Positions 36,401 to 49,502 of a stretch of 64,000 bases of DNA are shown one piece after another. The stretch is from Phoronis australis. Lineage: Eukaryota; Phoronida; Phoronidae. The DNA lies in contig NMRA01000233.1 in the NCBI GenBank assembly GCA_002633005.1, positions 65,687-129,686 of the forward strand, in the 5' to 3' direction. Both the position numbers and the translations under genes were made by a program. Numbering within the stretch: the first letter of the stretch is position 1; each line of letters opens with the position of its first letter. A model generated the notes under the pieces. That model worked only from the letters and a program-made list of their open reading frames with translations. It was not told where the DNA came from and did no database searches.

Positions 36401-39028
36401 TTTCCTCCATTTGGTGAGTCAAATATAAGGTGAATTTAATGACACACCATCGAGTACTCACAATAAATTGAACATTTTCGACCATGTGTGCTTTTGACTT
36501 GTACTATTCTCATGTGTCTAGACTTTGGTTTTTGAAATTTACTGCCAAGTCATTTTGTGAATGGTATTTCATACTATTTACTGTGTCCATAAATTAGCTT
36601 CAGTTAATCTGAAAATCACTTTCTCTTGCCCTTGGAACTGATTATTTGACACTAATAACTCATCATTGCCATGCTCGTTTGTTGTTACTTGCATTTCAAA
36701 ATTGAACTGTATCAATTTTCTGTCAAAGTACAAATTTCTGGGCGTATTCATTAGGTTGGTTGGAGCCCCAATGCCAACTTGTTTGTATCGGGCTCCACAG
36801 ATGGCACTATCAAGATCTGGGACGGCGTTAGCAACAAGTGCGTGAACAGCTTTAAGAAAGCCCACGACAACGAAGCGATATGCTCGACAGTGTTTACACG
36901 CAACTCAAAGGTATTATTCACTGAATGGTTGTTATGCTTTGGTGAGACAGGTTTTCACTGAGTTTGAAGATCTTTTAGTGGCTTGGAATTTCATTTTCTT
37001 TTTCGGAATGTCCCAAGAGTTACCACCAGATGGTTCTGTTGTGGTTGCCATTTCATACATTTGAATATTGATGTGTTGTGATCAAGGCAGTATAGTAAGG
37101 CTAAGAATTGAAAGTTTTGGTGCTTTAAATATGTGCCTTGGAGAGTGCAGGCTTCAAAGATATGGTGTCCGCTCTTGTTGGTGATTGATTGTCCATGTTT
37201 TCAACTCACCATAGAAAACTAGGATAATGACAAAAAAGTTTCATGCTTGGATATTTCATGGTAAAGGAATAAAGAGTAAAACTCTTGGAAAACTGAATGG
37301 ATAATGAAAAGAGGAGAAAACATTCGTGGGAAATTGACATGGAGAATGTAAAAGAGTGTGTAAAAACTCTTGGAAAATGAAAAACAGTGTAAAAAATCAA
37401 AGGAAAATTGCCCAATGGTTACTTTTTGTGGGAAAATAACTTGTGGAAAATGAAAACATAACAGACGGAACCATACAAAATTCTCCTGCACATGTCCCCA
37501 TTTTTTTGAAAAATTTTTCCATGATCGCAGTCCAAGTTATACGATCTTGTGTCTGTTCTGTGTCTAATGGCCGGTACTTGTAGTATTCTAATAGTTTTCA
37601 CTTATTAAAACGAACACGATGAATTACAGCAAAGCTCATATCCCATTTGAAGTATTATGCTCTATGGAACTCTTGTTTCAGTACATTCTGTCCTCTGGCA
37701 AGGACTCTATTGTTAAGTTGTGGGAGCTGTCAACATCACGCTGTCTCATAGCTTATACAGGTGCAGGGGCCACAGGGAAAATGGAGCATAGATCTAATGC
37801 AGTATTCAATCACACTGAGGACTTTGGTGAGTATAGTACATGCAGAGGTAAAACTTTTTGCAAATGTATTTAGACTTGTAGCCGTGTTCTTGGGTAGATA
37901 TTTTAGAGGTGTTATCCTTAGAATTAATAGCTTTAGTGGACTTGGTTGTACAATATTTTTTGAGCTGCTCAGTTTTAAACACCACTGAATTGTAGTTACT
38001 GTTTCATCTTACGTGTATTTTTGTTTGTAGCTGATGCTGTTTGAGTGAAAATTAATCATGTTTTGTGAAGGCTATCAGATGTTATATTTTATCGTGCAAC
38101 TGACTCATTTACGGAGAGCGAAAATCAACATGTTGGCATTCCAGAGCATAGATTTGTAGGATATGAGTCCCCTAATCCAGACTCCAGGTGAATTTCTGCT
38201 CGATAAACTGGCAGTTGCTTTTGGATAGATGTTACCTGTTCATGTGTATGTATAAGCTGAACTTCTGGCTGCTTGAGGTTCTTTAATAATGAAGCGATCT
38301 CTAGAGATCGTGTATCTGCAACTGCTGGTGGTACTAGTCCAACTGAGTCCTATCCCAGAAGCCTTTGTATGTATGATCTCTCTTGGCATCGGTGAAAATG
38401 CCAATGTACCGGTGCTATATCGGAAAGTCTGCCATTGCCTCTTATTTCAGTGTTGTTTCCTGATGAAAAGACAGTAAGCCTCTGCTGCTGGGACTCGCGA
38501 AATGCTGATAGACAGAAATTGTTGGCCTTGGGTAAATATCGTTTTATTTTTTGGCTTGCGTGTCATTGGTTTAGCTCCATTTTCTGAACTTTGTTTCTGT
38601 ATGATTATAATTTGGTATTCCCCGTTATATGTCAAACTTGAAGTCTAGAAACCAGAACTTTTCTCTGACTGACTCTGCCATCCTTGTCGTAACATACATG
38701 CACGTAATATGTTAATTTTGTCCACTTTTGGATCAGTTTAGGACTTAATGTAAGCAGAAAACTGTATAAACCTTTAGTCAATTGTGAAGTGAGAGCGTAA
38801 GACCAATTTTCCATCTTAAGTTTTTAAAACATTTTTGCTCTTTTATAAAAACACTTACGAACGTCTTAGCTACAAGCAGACTTACAACCTTACTTTTTAT
38901 TTGGTTGTATTACAGGCCACCAGGGAGCAGTCCGAGCCATTGCACATTCCCCTACGGGTCCAGCATTCATCACGTGCAGTGACGATTTTCGTGCGCGTTT
39001 CTGGTACAGACGAGCCGTTACGATATAG
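27413..39028 (+). CDS. CSTF1: CSTF1 (CstF-50), cleavage stimulation factor subunit 1 (13 exons)
   Basis: Exons: 27413-27483, 28980-29107, 29752-29826, 30679-30771, 30934-30974, 31568-31690, 33000-33122, 34082-34157, 35427-35506, 36755-36910, 37682-37826, 38451-38531, 38916-39028. Phases close to 434 residues (human 431). The N-terminus ([15 protein letters not shown]) is the CstF-50 homodimerisation domain. It is followed by the family-specific [23 protein letters not shown] and then WD40 blades: [85 protein letters not shown], and the ending [16 protein letters not shown]. CstF-50 binds CstF-77 and the Pol II CTD in mRNA 3'-end cleavage in the nucleus. The acceptor of exon 3 lies in a 43-bp tandem repeat. 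Confidence 0.97.
27790..28020 (+). repeat. Dispersed repeat family A, diverged copy 3 (partial)
   Basis: It shares ordered blocks with 49655-50400 and 58005-58260: 'cttgg-gcaaagctg', 'aaaattggtgtcattaaaaact', 'ttctgctcctaaagttgtggat', 'gcatcacct' and 'tattggccagtttctttt'. It is in CSTF1 intron 1. Confidence 0.6.
29662..29780 (+). repeat. 43-bp tandem repeat spanning the CSTF1 exon 3 acceptor
   Basis: Units begin at 29662, 29705 and 29748 with GTAGAATACCAAC and continue to TTAATTCTGAGTCTGATCTT. The third runs into the coding exon. Each unit carries a potential AG acceptor followed by AATACCAAC. Only the third unit lacks one T (AAGTCTAATTC versus AAGTCTTAATTC), which keeps the CSTF1 frame open; the first two would hit TAA or shift frame. 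Confidence 0.85.
32051..32190 (+). repeat. Short tandem repeat, 42-45 bp units, CSTF1 intron
   Basis: CATCATTAGTT/CATCATCGGTAGT starts recur at 32085, 32127 and 32172, followed by GAGACCYCCCTGATGGCTG in the two complete units. Confidence 0.7.
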
Positions 39029-41373
39029 ACTGTGTTGAAGTGAATTGCCCTCTGGTGGATTTGTTTCAATATCGTGGTGCGCAGAATTACTGTATATAAA
39101 GTGTAGTGAACTGAATGAAGGTTAGTGAAGATGCATACTGCATACTACACTCTTATTTGACAAGTTCTTTTAAAAATATGAGATTGTTTGGAGGCATTGA
39201 AGCTTCATAAACCAGCTTTTGGCAGGTCAAACCAGATTATTGAACCTGTTCCCGAGCAAGAACGAATGGTGAGCTCTTCCCAACTGCAGAAGCAGCTCGT
39301 AATGTGAGTAAAGAACAAGTTGAGACCAGTTTTGAACTGTAAATCGCCAAAATCAACAGGTGGTGCATTTATGTCAGTAATAACTGTAGTGATGACACTT
39401 AATGAATGCCAGTGGGGATGAGAAATAAGATTGCTGCTAGACGTACAGACACTTTCAACTGCTGCGTGAGAGTCACCAAGAAAATTGTTATGCGGCATCA
39501 GGAAGTCTTCAACAGTTGCTGAAGTATTTTTACATGTCACTTCCAACATGTTATGCAGTAGAACTACTTTCCACAACTCTGTGTCACCTACAAGACTTAC
39601 TCACCATCATTCCATGTAAAACTGCCCACCAGTAATTTACTGCTCTTGTCATGGAAACTCTCAATGGGAGACTTTCGGGTTGCAACGTGACGACCGATCA
39701 CGTGGAACCAAATACTAGTGACCTCTAGAGAACAAGGAGGCAATTTCCCTTTTGTTTAAAACATACACTGTAAAAGGATCCGTTTCCAAAGTCAAGCGTG
39801 TTCCCTTACTGCACCCACTGCTAGGAAGAAGTACCTCATGGCACAGCCAGGTGGCAATAAGATTCAACAGCCCCTCGTGATTGGCCCTAATTCCATCCTG
39901 AAAATCTCCCATAACTTGGAACAAAGAATGCTCGGGTCATTTTAACTACTGGATGAAATGCGTCATTCAAAGCCTTGTTCAATTTAGACTTGAGTTGTTG
40001 TTGATAATAAATTTTGCAATTAAAGTGCTTGTTAATTTTGTAAAACATTCTGGTACACATCAAATGTCTTTATTTTTCATAAGCTGAACCAAAAACCACG
40101 TAATCCCAACATGAAAAGTTATGCTTTCAAAATAATAGCGTGCAAAAATTGCAATACATTTGTATATTTCCAAGAACGTAGAAAATATATCTGAAACTAA
40201 ATAAGGCGATCCAGATCCTCCCAAACTGAATACAATAGAACCTCATGGATTGAACATAAAAACTTAAAATATGTCATTGAATTTTTTACGCAAAAATGTA
40301 TCATTTTCATTACACCATATCTTATATGTCAATTGTCATTTCGTGTTTGATTTTACTTTATTTCTGTTTTTGTTGATAAAGGAAGTTGTTACCTCCGAAA
40401 ATTTCAAATTTCAGTTGATCCATTCTTGTTGTTTTATTTACCGATTTATATTCTATATTTCCAAGCTAATAAAAGTGTAAATTCTAATCTTTAATATCAG
40501 CCTAACCTCATCTGTAATATGACCATATATAATAAACCAAATTGTAAATATATTTTAAAAATATCACAAGGCAAACAAAATTCTTTTCAGAATTTTAGCG
40601 TACACATCACCTAATACATAATAATTATCTTTAAAACTTACTCATAATAAAAATCAGGTGCAAGACTCTCGTCGCCTAATACATCACAATTAAAACTTAC
40701 TGATAATAAAAATTAGGTGCACAACATTGCACTAGTTTTTACATATCACTTGTATGACATAAAGCAATTCATAACAAATCACCAGATGCTTACAGAAAAT
40801 GTCAAAATTGATGATAAATATTGCAGAATCGAATTTCGTAACCTGTCGACATTGCATAAAGATGGACTTGACTGAAAGAATTTAAGTGAGTGGGGTGAAA
40901 TCTCGTCTTATCTGAAGGGTCCAATTCACAAAGTGCAACATCTTTGATACGGAATTTTGTTGGAGTTGTGAAAGTGACAAAAAATTCAACTTGCATGTGT
41001 CTTAACTTTTGCGAGTTATTTTCAACCTATATTAACTCCAGACCCTGAGCCAAAATTGCATGTTCATCATATATAAATAAACACCAAGGGCGAACACTTA
41101 TCTGTTTTTGTCAACACATGGCAATTCTTCACTTATTTCAGACAAAACTGTACTTTTCCATTTTTACTTTGCTACAGTTAATGGAAACTTTACCGAAAGT
41201 TATTTCATGATACACACCACACCTAGCAATAGACTAATTTTTTCTTGGGTGGAGAAACTTGACACAATGGAATTTACTTGTCGGCCATATTGTGTGCCAA
41301 ATAATTGAAGATTTGGCACAACAAGACTAGTATGATTGTATGAAGATATGTACACGTGCATCAAATAATTGCA
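39029..41373. other. Convergent spacer CSTF1 / RGG-VWA gene
   Basis: It contains the presumed 3' UTRs of both genes. AATAAA at 40006-40011 is a candidate CSTF1 poly(A) signal. Two minus-strand open frames (39205-39576 and 39715-39924) have no recognisable domain and no splice support, and are left out. Confidence 0.4.
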
Positions 41374-44300
41374 TTAAATTCTCTGGTTCTTTGCCTCTAT
41401 GCCTTCAAACAGCTTTCCGAGTCCCTCAGTAGCCAGTGCCTTTGTTTTCATCTCCACTTGCTCTTCAAACGACTGCGAATCTGTCGCCAGCACTCCCAGC
41501 AAGTTGTCCAGTTTGGTCAGATCGGGTAGCTTACCATCGAACTTGAACTGAAGAGGTTCAAACTTCATCGCCTGGAGTTCTGCGACCATCTGACCCTTGC
41601 TCGACTGACTCCGTAGAAAGGACACAAAGACCAACCGTGCAGGGTAGACTTCATCGTGGTAGTGGGTGTACAGCTCTGCAAACCTAAATCATAAGAAAGG
41701 TCATGTGAAAAGTGGAATGTTGAATAGCCATCCCTTGTTGTATTTCAGGGAGGATTTTTATCATGGCGTGGAAATTTCTGTGTAATCTTTTTTGTGCTTT
41801 TGCAACCATTCGTGGATTCAAATTCATTTAAATTAAATTAATTATGATGAGTTTTATTATAATTATTACTATTATTATGCATCTCACCGATAACAAAAAC
41901 TGCAACTTAAATTACTTTTCAACTTCAGCTCATGATATCGACGCAAATAATTAAATTTCCTGAAGAAAGTATTATTACCAACAGATAATGTGAAAAACCT
42001 TGCGAAACAATGCAGAGCAATTTTATTTTTTAAACATTTACTGTTCAAAAGTTTTTCATGTTGTTTGTTTTATGAAATTGTTAGTGTTTTGTGCAAACTG
42101 CGTACTGGCGCAAAAATAACATGCAAAAAATAGAAATGAAAGATCATTTTAAGCATAAACTGTAGATATTTACCTCATTCCGTTATCAGCGTTTGTATTT
42201 TCCTCTTCATCTGTGACAATCACGAACGTCTTCACCACCTCTTTGCTAGTGTAAAACGGCAGCAGGCTTGCCGCTGGGGAGGTGCATCCCTCCGCCTTGG
42301 TCGTCATGGCAAGCTCCATTACCTGTGAATCAAGTACTTCACATAGCAGGATATTCCCAAAATAAGACAGATAGCACGCACTTAAAAGTATTATGCATAA
42401 AAGAGCTACAGTAATCAAAATCACGTTTTGTAAATAGTCTTTGTTAACATTCTGTTAATTATAGCCAATGTACAGTGATCCACCATATTAATATAATGTA
42501 ACTGCAATTTTTTATTCTCCTGGCTCTAAAATGTGTAAATTGATTACGACATAACGTAAGAAAGTCAAACAATGATAATCACAGTGTAATTATTTGAGTT
42601 ATTGCCCACACTGACCCACACTCGAAAAAGCAATCACTTTCAGTTGCATGTGCCAATAACTCCCATTTTCCACATTGATTTCAAATCCCCGTGTTTTTAC
42701 CAAACCTGAATAGGCACAGTAATTCTATCACAAGTCATAACAATAATGGAAATAAATTAAAGCAAAAATAGTAAAATGTGTGCAAAAAAAACGCAAGATC
42801 GGATGCTACAGAATCTAATACAATCATTGGTTGGAAATAAAAAGTATCTCTTGGTGTTTTTACTTTACTATGTCACCTTGTATGGCAGGTCACCCTTACC
42901 TGATCTATGTCCTTTGGGATGAAAGGTGCGTCATGGTTAGTACCATTGAAGAACACCAACTTGGCCTGCGTCACTGCCGTCAACAGACTGGCTATGATGG
43001 TGCTAGTGCGAATGGCTACTTGCATGGAACTGGACTTGTCGCCTATCACGACAACAGGGGGTTCCAGAGACAGCCTGTGGAAAAGGACATAATACACTTA
43101 ATAGTTGCTAGAGAAATGATGGATGAATGAGTCACGTATATGTTTTTAACAGGAAAATGAAGGGGTCAGTTGCAATCTCCAGAATGTCTGCGAAAACCAG
43201 AGGATCGATAAGGGGCCAATGAAAGTTAAGACGCCAGTTTATCTGATGCAATAAAAAATTGCACATCATTTTTATTTCACAAAGTTAACGTATACTGCAT
43301 TCAGAAAACAAACTTAAACCTTTCACCATTGGGATGTCTAAGATTGCTAATTCAAATAAAGAAAGCAGAACATGTTCTGAAAATGAAAGTTAGCGTCTTC
43401 TGCTGTCAGAATGGATGTGTGGTGAGATGAATAGTGCCGCCGCACATCGTCAATGACCCTGTCTACGACAGGTAATTTGGAAGTAATTCACAATGTTATG
43501 AACAGATAAGAGAATGGTACAGCAATCTTTCGTCAACATTTTAAACACCAACATCTTGTTTTCACTTACTTGATGTTTGAAACTGTTGCCAGTGGCAACA
43601 AATACTTGACAAAATGACCATCTGGTGTTTCGCGTCGGCAGCGATTCTTCAGTAACATTATTCGCTCCACCAACTTCCCGTACGTCAAAGTTACCTCTTC
43701 ACCAGACTCCAGACGCTGACTGATGATGTCATCAACTTCCTTACAAGCAAGGTCTTCATAGTACCTTAATATTCAATAAAAAGATGACGAATATTGAGTA
43801 AAAGAGAACAAATCATTCCTCTGCCAAGTTTTCATAATTACAGTACAAGACGAAAGTAATCAGAAAAAATATTGTTTTTTGGCATGACGGCTAACGCTGT
43901 GAACAGCAAAAATTGCTGGTAATAGCTATTTAATTATTCGAGGGGGAGGAGCAAAACAGCAATGACAAAAAAGCGCAGCCACCTAACTAGCTTTCTTATT
44001 AAATCCTTTTCACTCTTGGTCATGAGGGAAGACTACAGTGATGATGAATTCTGCATCCGCTCAGCCGTCATAACAGGAAATTCCAAGTCAGTTTGTTTCA
44101 AGTACTTTTGACTTGTACTGTCATCTCGCACTTGTTTTGAATGCTGACAGAGCTTGCTTCACTCTTCCAGACTGGTTGGCCAGACCTAAAACACGTTGGC
44201 CTGTGATGAATCACAATGGCCGAACAAATCGTCAGCCAACTGGTTATATCACCGGCCATCGTGTTCTGGGTCCAGCCAACTAATTTTTTGGGTGGGGCTC

Positions 44301-47300
44301 CTGATTTTTCTGTGTTTATTTGATAGACCTTAAAATTGTTAAAATTGTTAAATTTGCAAATCTCACAGGTCACCATGAGGCAACTCCATCCGATAGATCA
44401 TTCCGCAGTTTTTGTATTAATCTACTGACTGGCCCATCATAAAACTGTGGCTAACAAAAAGTATTCGCTCATTTCCACCGAAACCAATTACTTTGTCGAG
44501 CTAAGCTGAGCACAGCCTAACAATCGTTGATGACTTTCTGATAGTGGGGGTACCGTGAACTGCAGATAATGAGGTGCTGGAATCTTGCTCTGATCTCTAC
44601 CAGCAGTGAGTGTTGAATGACACGAGATTTCACGCCCATACTCAAGGGGTAGATCAACCATTGGTCGGACTTCAAAATCACTTGCCCGAGCCAGTCCAAA
44701 CCAGTCGGCTGGACTGCAAAACTAAGTGGCCGGTGATCAAACGTGTTGTCCGTACTTCAAAACGCGATGACCTCACCCAAAAAATTAGTTGGATGGACCC
44801 AGAACACGATGGACTGTGATATAACCAGTTGGCCGACGATTTGTTCGGCCATTGTGTTTCAGCACAGACCAACGTGTTTTAGGTCTGGCCAACCAGTTTT
44901 TTGGAGGTGGCCGTCTGGCAGGTACCGGCCATTGCGTTTTGAGGTTCGACCACGAACTTAGAACACCAGTCTGGCCAGCAGGTTATCAAGTCCGGACAAG
45001 TAGTTATGAATTCCGACCAATTCCCCCTTGATTCTCAGCTGATGGCCGAGTTGCTTAATGTATCGAGAAGTTTGTTTTCATATTTTCACTCCTTTGATGG
45101 ACTAGCCAATTCATATCTGCACAACAAGATGTCTAGTTTATAGCCCCTGAAGTCTCTACTATAGCACATACGTCCACGTTTATTCGTTACTGACAATGAA
45201 CGTAGTACATAAAATTAATGATTATGACGTAAATCACTGCAGAAAAAAATCTCCAAAGCAGCAATACAATTTCTACATTGTTGTGAATATATTTCAAACT
45301 CACCAGAGCAGTGTATTTACACTTTTTGTGTAGGTAGCGATCCTACTTTTGGATTCGAGGGTCAGACTGTTCCTGAAATCTCTCACTTTGAGGTAGGGTA
45401 AATCATAGGACTGAACCAGCTCATTGACGTTATCCTTGTTGATATTCTTGCACTGAGCAACAATTGTGCCCTCTGGTGCTGGCTCTCCAAAGCAATACGG
45501 CAAAAACCACGGCAGATTAGGGAAATCCTAAATAATACAAACAAGCATGCTGTTAAAATTCAACCTTTTAATTCCCCTACTCTGAGGGAAAGGTCAGAAA
45601 GTTTTGGACCTGACGAAGGGAATTTTGTGTGTATTGTCGTAATAGTCGCTTACCAGTTTGATTCCCACTATTTAAGAGACAATTAAAAACTTGTTATCAA
45701 AATGCAGGATCTCTGTATGAGAATATTACCAAAAATATCCCCCCCCCCAAAATCATAGACACCCGCAAGTGACTATTGCTGAACTTTTAAATACTATCAG
45801 TATAGAATATGGGGCTGGTATTCAGCACCAAAATCGAGACACTGAGATACATATAGTTGTTCTCTCTTAAATTTCAAATACTTCCCCAGTTGTTGCCCTA
45901 TAGTATAGTTGAACCTTATGTCATCTTCATTTTCTTCAACAGACTACTTAGCACGACAGTAATAGTATTATCACATGTGCAGATTTAGGGCGGAAAGAGA
46001 GACCCCATGACACATGACTACAAAAAAAAAACAAATGTCACAGAAACATAGTTTTTAGGGGATTTGCAAACATCCTTTCTTTGATTATAGTTTTTGCCCC
46101 CCCCCTTGAGACATCCTAAATATGTCACACAGTGCAATAACACAAAAGAATAATTTCTCATCATTAATGTAATTTTGAAGCTAAATACCTGAATAAATAT
46201 TTAGCACTGAGAATTAAGTGTTAATTGATAGGGAGGGCCACCAAGTCAGAAGAGTCAGTTTGCCCCATCAAGTACTCTGTGTAGCGGGCCCCATCACCCA
46301 CTTATGCCACTGCACCATGCTAATACATACCCTTTTTGGACTGAAGTGGCAAATATCAGCCAACTTGCACCATGCATCTGTAGGAAAATGAAGCGCAAAG
46401 AATTCCAGATCCTCGGCAGTGAACTTGCGCACCCATCTCTGAATATGGCGACAGAGGGCACCGCTGGCAGAGCCCATCTAAATATGAATTTGATAAGAGC
46501 TTGAAGAAACCATGACTCAGCTAAACCAGTAATCATAATCAAATTAATTTATGTAAATGGGGATGAAAAACCAGGGAATGCCACTCACCTTGAAAATGTT
46601 GCTGGCTAAATATTCTCAGTTTTAAAGTCGTAGAACTTAATTGACATCTAAAGCAAAATTTGCAATGACAGAGTTGCCGTAAAATTTGCACCCTGGATTT
46701 ACTAATTCATCTAGTACCGAGAAACTGCATGGTCTCTTTGACAGTTGTTTTTGTGGAAATCAAAAAGGAAAATTTATGTTTATGGAAAAAACGTAATGTA
46801 CAACAGTAAAAACAATACCTTAGTTTTCAATGCCGTTGTATTGTTAAGGTTCTTCTTCACTTTGGCCATTGTCTGCGCTTTAGGCTTTGTTGGTTGCAAC
46901 TGCAGACGTTTCATTTGCCTCTCCCAAATTCTGCTCATTCGCCCTGAGTCCAGCAGAGTTAACGCTTTAAACACCTCAGTGAACTTGAACTGGTCCTTAG
47001 TATCCAACAATACAGTGGTCAAGTTGTGATCGTGCCTAGCCCAGGCCACTGCCAGTATGTTGGTTTTGGCACCTAAAAATAAATCAGTGTTCACAGTTTA
47101 TAGAAACTAGTAGCACCAGAAATATAAGATGTTGAGGCAAAAACGCTTTGCTAGTATGGCTTAATCAATAGATGCTACATCACATTTCCCAACCTGCAAT
47201 TGTTAATGCCTCTGGGATTAGGTCACTAACCACAGTGCCTGAACTTTTACGATCAGCTTCTTTAGTTGGTAGATTACAGCTGGTTGTCAGAGATTACTGT

Positions 47301-48128
47301 TGTAGGTTCATGGCAACATTCTTTCCAGACCATTTTATAAACTTCGGACCACAAAAACTAAATCCATTATTGCAATGGGCAACAAAAATTGGTTTACTAC
47401 AACAAAAGAAAAGAGGAATAATGCGCATTGCAACTGCTGTTCCTTTATTGGTAGACTCCACCTACATTGTACAACCTGCTTGAGTGGCAACAGTCTTTTC
47501 TCCACATTACACAAGCCCAAGGCCCATAATGACATTTCAGTGAAGTCACTACTAATATAATATTCTTTTGCTTCACACAAAGAAAATCAGATCAGCATTT
47601 CAGATGTGGGCTAGCGGTTAATTCTTGTACTTTTTTGAAAATTAGACCAAGGAACAGTGGCACAGGATTAGGATTTTAAAGGTCACATAGTAATATATTA
47701 GTGAGATAATTCGTCTGTACCATTTGATTGTTGTCATGGCAACACTTCCAACATATTCATGGCACAGGTGGCATTCTTAAAAAGTTAACAGAGCAGATGC
47801 TACACAATGAGTCTTTCACACTAAATGCACAACAGACATAATAATGGATCTTACTGTTTGAAAGCGCCACACCATTTTCCATCAGAACCGAGATGGTGGC
47901 CACATAACGGTCAAAATCATTTTCTTGTGCATTAAAGTGTTGCTCAAACGTAGAGCTTCCTGTGAAGAGGCTTTTGACGTCATCACCAAGCTCCACACAG
48001 GTATTGTCTGCACCTTTGACGTCACTGTTCTGGTGACTGCCTTGGTTACCACGGCGACCACCCCTGCCTCGGCCCCCATGGCGACCACCTTGCCCGCGGC
48101 CTCTTCTACCTCGCCCTCGTCCACGCAT
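41374..48128 (-). CDS. Unnamed RGG-box / TROVE-like / von Willebrand A protein (8 exons)
   Basis: Exons in transcript order: 48128-47855, 47072-46819, 46477-46331, 45527-45304, 43764-43570, 43074-42900, 42322-42174, 41683-41374. All phases close to 575 residues. Residues 1-30 are almost only Gly and Arg (RGRGRG, GGRHGGRG), an RGG box typical of RNA-binding proteins. Residues about 60-345 look helical; they include WCKLADICHFSPK, PWFLPYCFGEP and RIATYTKSVNTLLWYYEDL, reminiscent of the TROVE/Ro60 HEAT-like module. Residues about 370-540 are a VWA domain: strand VVVIG, MIDAS D-K-S-S-S (377-381), conserved T437 in GCTSPAA, and D461 in VIVTDEEEN. Ro60 has the same order of helical ring then VWA, so an RNA-binding role is inferred. 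It is not Ro60 or TEP1 itself, as length and core motifs differ. I do not recognise a vertebrate orthologue. Start choice: the first ATG, followed at once by the RGG box. Confidence 0.85.
44166..44906. mobile_element. Foldback element with about 130-bp inverted arms, in an intron of the RGG-VWA gene
   Basis: The sequence 44166-44296 (ACTGGTTGGCCAGACC ... CCAACTAATTTTTTGGGTG) recurs in reverse complement at about 44770-44906 with only scattered mismatches. The interior, and the flank to about 45010, repeats short GGCC/CCAGT-containing motifs. A SINE-type tail (TTTTTCTGTGTTTATTTGAT) abuts the left arm at 44306-44327. No open frame of interest lies within. Confidence 0.75.
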
Positions 48129-49502
48129 TGTTATGATTAAGAAGAGGTGTCAAAAATGGACAAAAGTGCTATCAAACCTAAAAATAAATGAAATTTATTA
48201 TACCAAAAGTAATTTTTGCACATTTGTAACTCTAAAAATGAAATGTCAGCAAAGTAGGTAGACACCAAGGATCCTAAATATTTACTCCCAATTAATGCTA
48301 AAAAGACTAGCAACAGTACAAAAATCACGGCAATATAATAGCCTTTTCTGCAAAGCTGTAGGTCTACTGTAGGCCTGAGTAAGCTTCATACATTTAGCTG
48401 GCTGCCTAGGCAATACATTACCTGCGTTGGCTGTTTCTTATTCCTTATCAATTTCCAAGTGAACCAGTCCCAGGCTTCCACTTAGGTTAAATAAGGCCCT
48501 CATCGATTCTTGCACCCGCTTACATCAGCACTTCGCCTTCGTCGGTATGGTCATCTGATTGATTTGCACAACGCCATGAAAACATCCTCATTACACAGTG
48601 GGAATTCCATAACTTCGCGATAAACAAAATAATTCTTCTAGTGAATAGTTTAAGTCAATATTTTCAAATTGCATTTCGGCATATTATACACTGAAAGTAT
48701 AACGGTATTTTAAAAGTTGGCGGTGAATGCACACAGATAGTCCAAAAACGGAGCACATGTACTTTGATTACAAGAGTATATGGTGTATTAATACTCAAAT
48801 ATAGTTTGTCTAAAAATAGAAACTCGATGCATTTGGGTATTACCTCGTCCTTTCATCAGAATATTTTGGCTTAGATCGGCAGAAATACAAACCGCTACCA
48901 TTTAGATAACGCCCCATAAAGATCTCGTTTGGTCCAAACTCTTTCAAACAAGACTAAACAGTAAAAAAAACAAGGTCACCTGATTTCCTACCGTCAGGAG
49001 GTGCTGTTAAATTTTTGAAAACGAGACAGTAGCCGCTTGAACCCTGTGAATGTGAACAACAATCCTGTTAGAACACGGACATGTGTTTGCAGTGGTTTTA
49101 GGCATTGTTCTACTTTATTGGTGATGTTTAGGAACATGTGAAGGTCTTCTTGTTTAGAGTGTCCATTTGTAGCCACGTCTCTTTTCTTTAAATGGACGTT
49201 GAGTGACCGTGAACGGTGAGTTATTTTGCGCAGTGCCATGTCTTGACTTCTTTCTGCCTGTTTATCCTGGTTGGAAAATTACGTCGGCTGTGGATGCCGC
49301 GGTCTTGCACAGGCGATCGTATGCCACTATAAAAAGTTACCTCATTTCAATGTGAAGCAAACACATGGAATAAAACTTGCATATATACGCATTGGGTTAT
49401 AATTAACAGATACCATGACTTCGGAGACAAAAGTGAATTTCAACAATGAAAATCTGTTGAGGTTCATTCCAGCTTCCCTCGCCAGATGCCATTTTGAGAA
49501 GG

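Noticed and set aside
36578-36865. Minus-strand frame of 95 codons
   Set aside because: Antisense shadow overlapping CSTF1 exon 10 (36755-36910).
39205-39924. Minus-strand frames of 123 and 69 codons downstream of CSTF1
   Set aside because: They lie in the probable CSTF1 3' UTR, have no domain features and no splice partners.
42831-43130. Plus-strand frame of 99 codons
   Set aside because: Antisense shadow of the VWA MIDAS exon (42900-43074).
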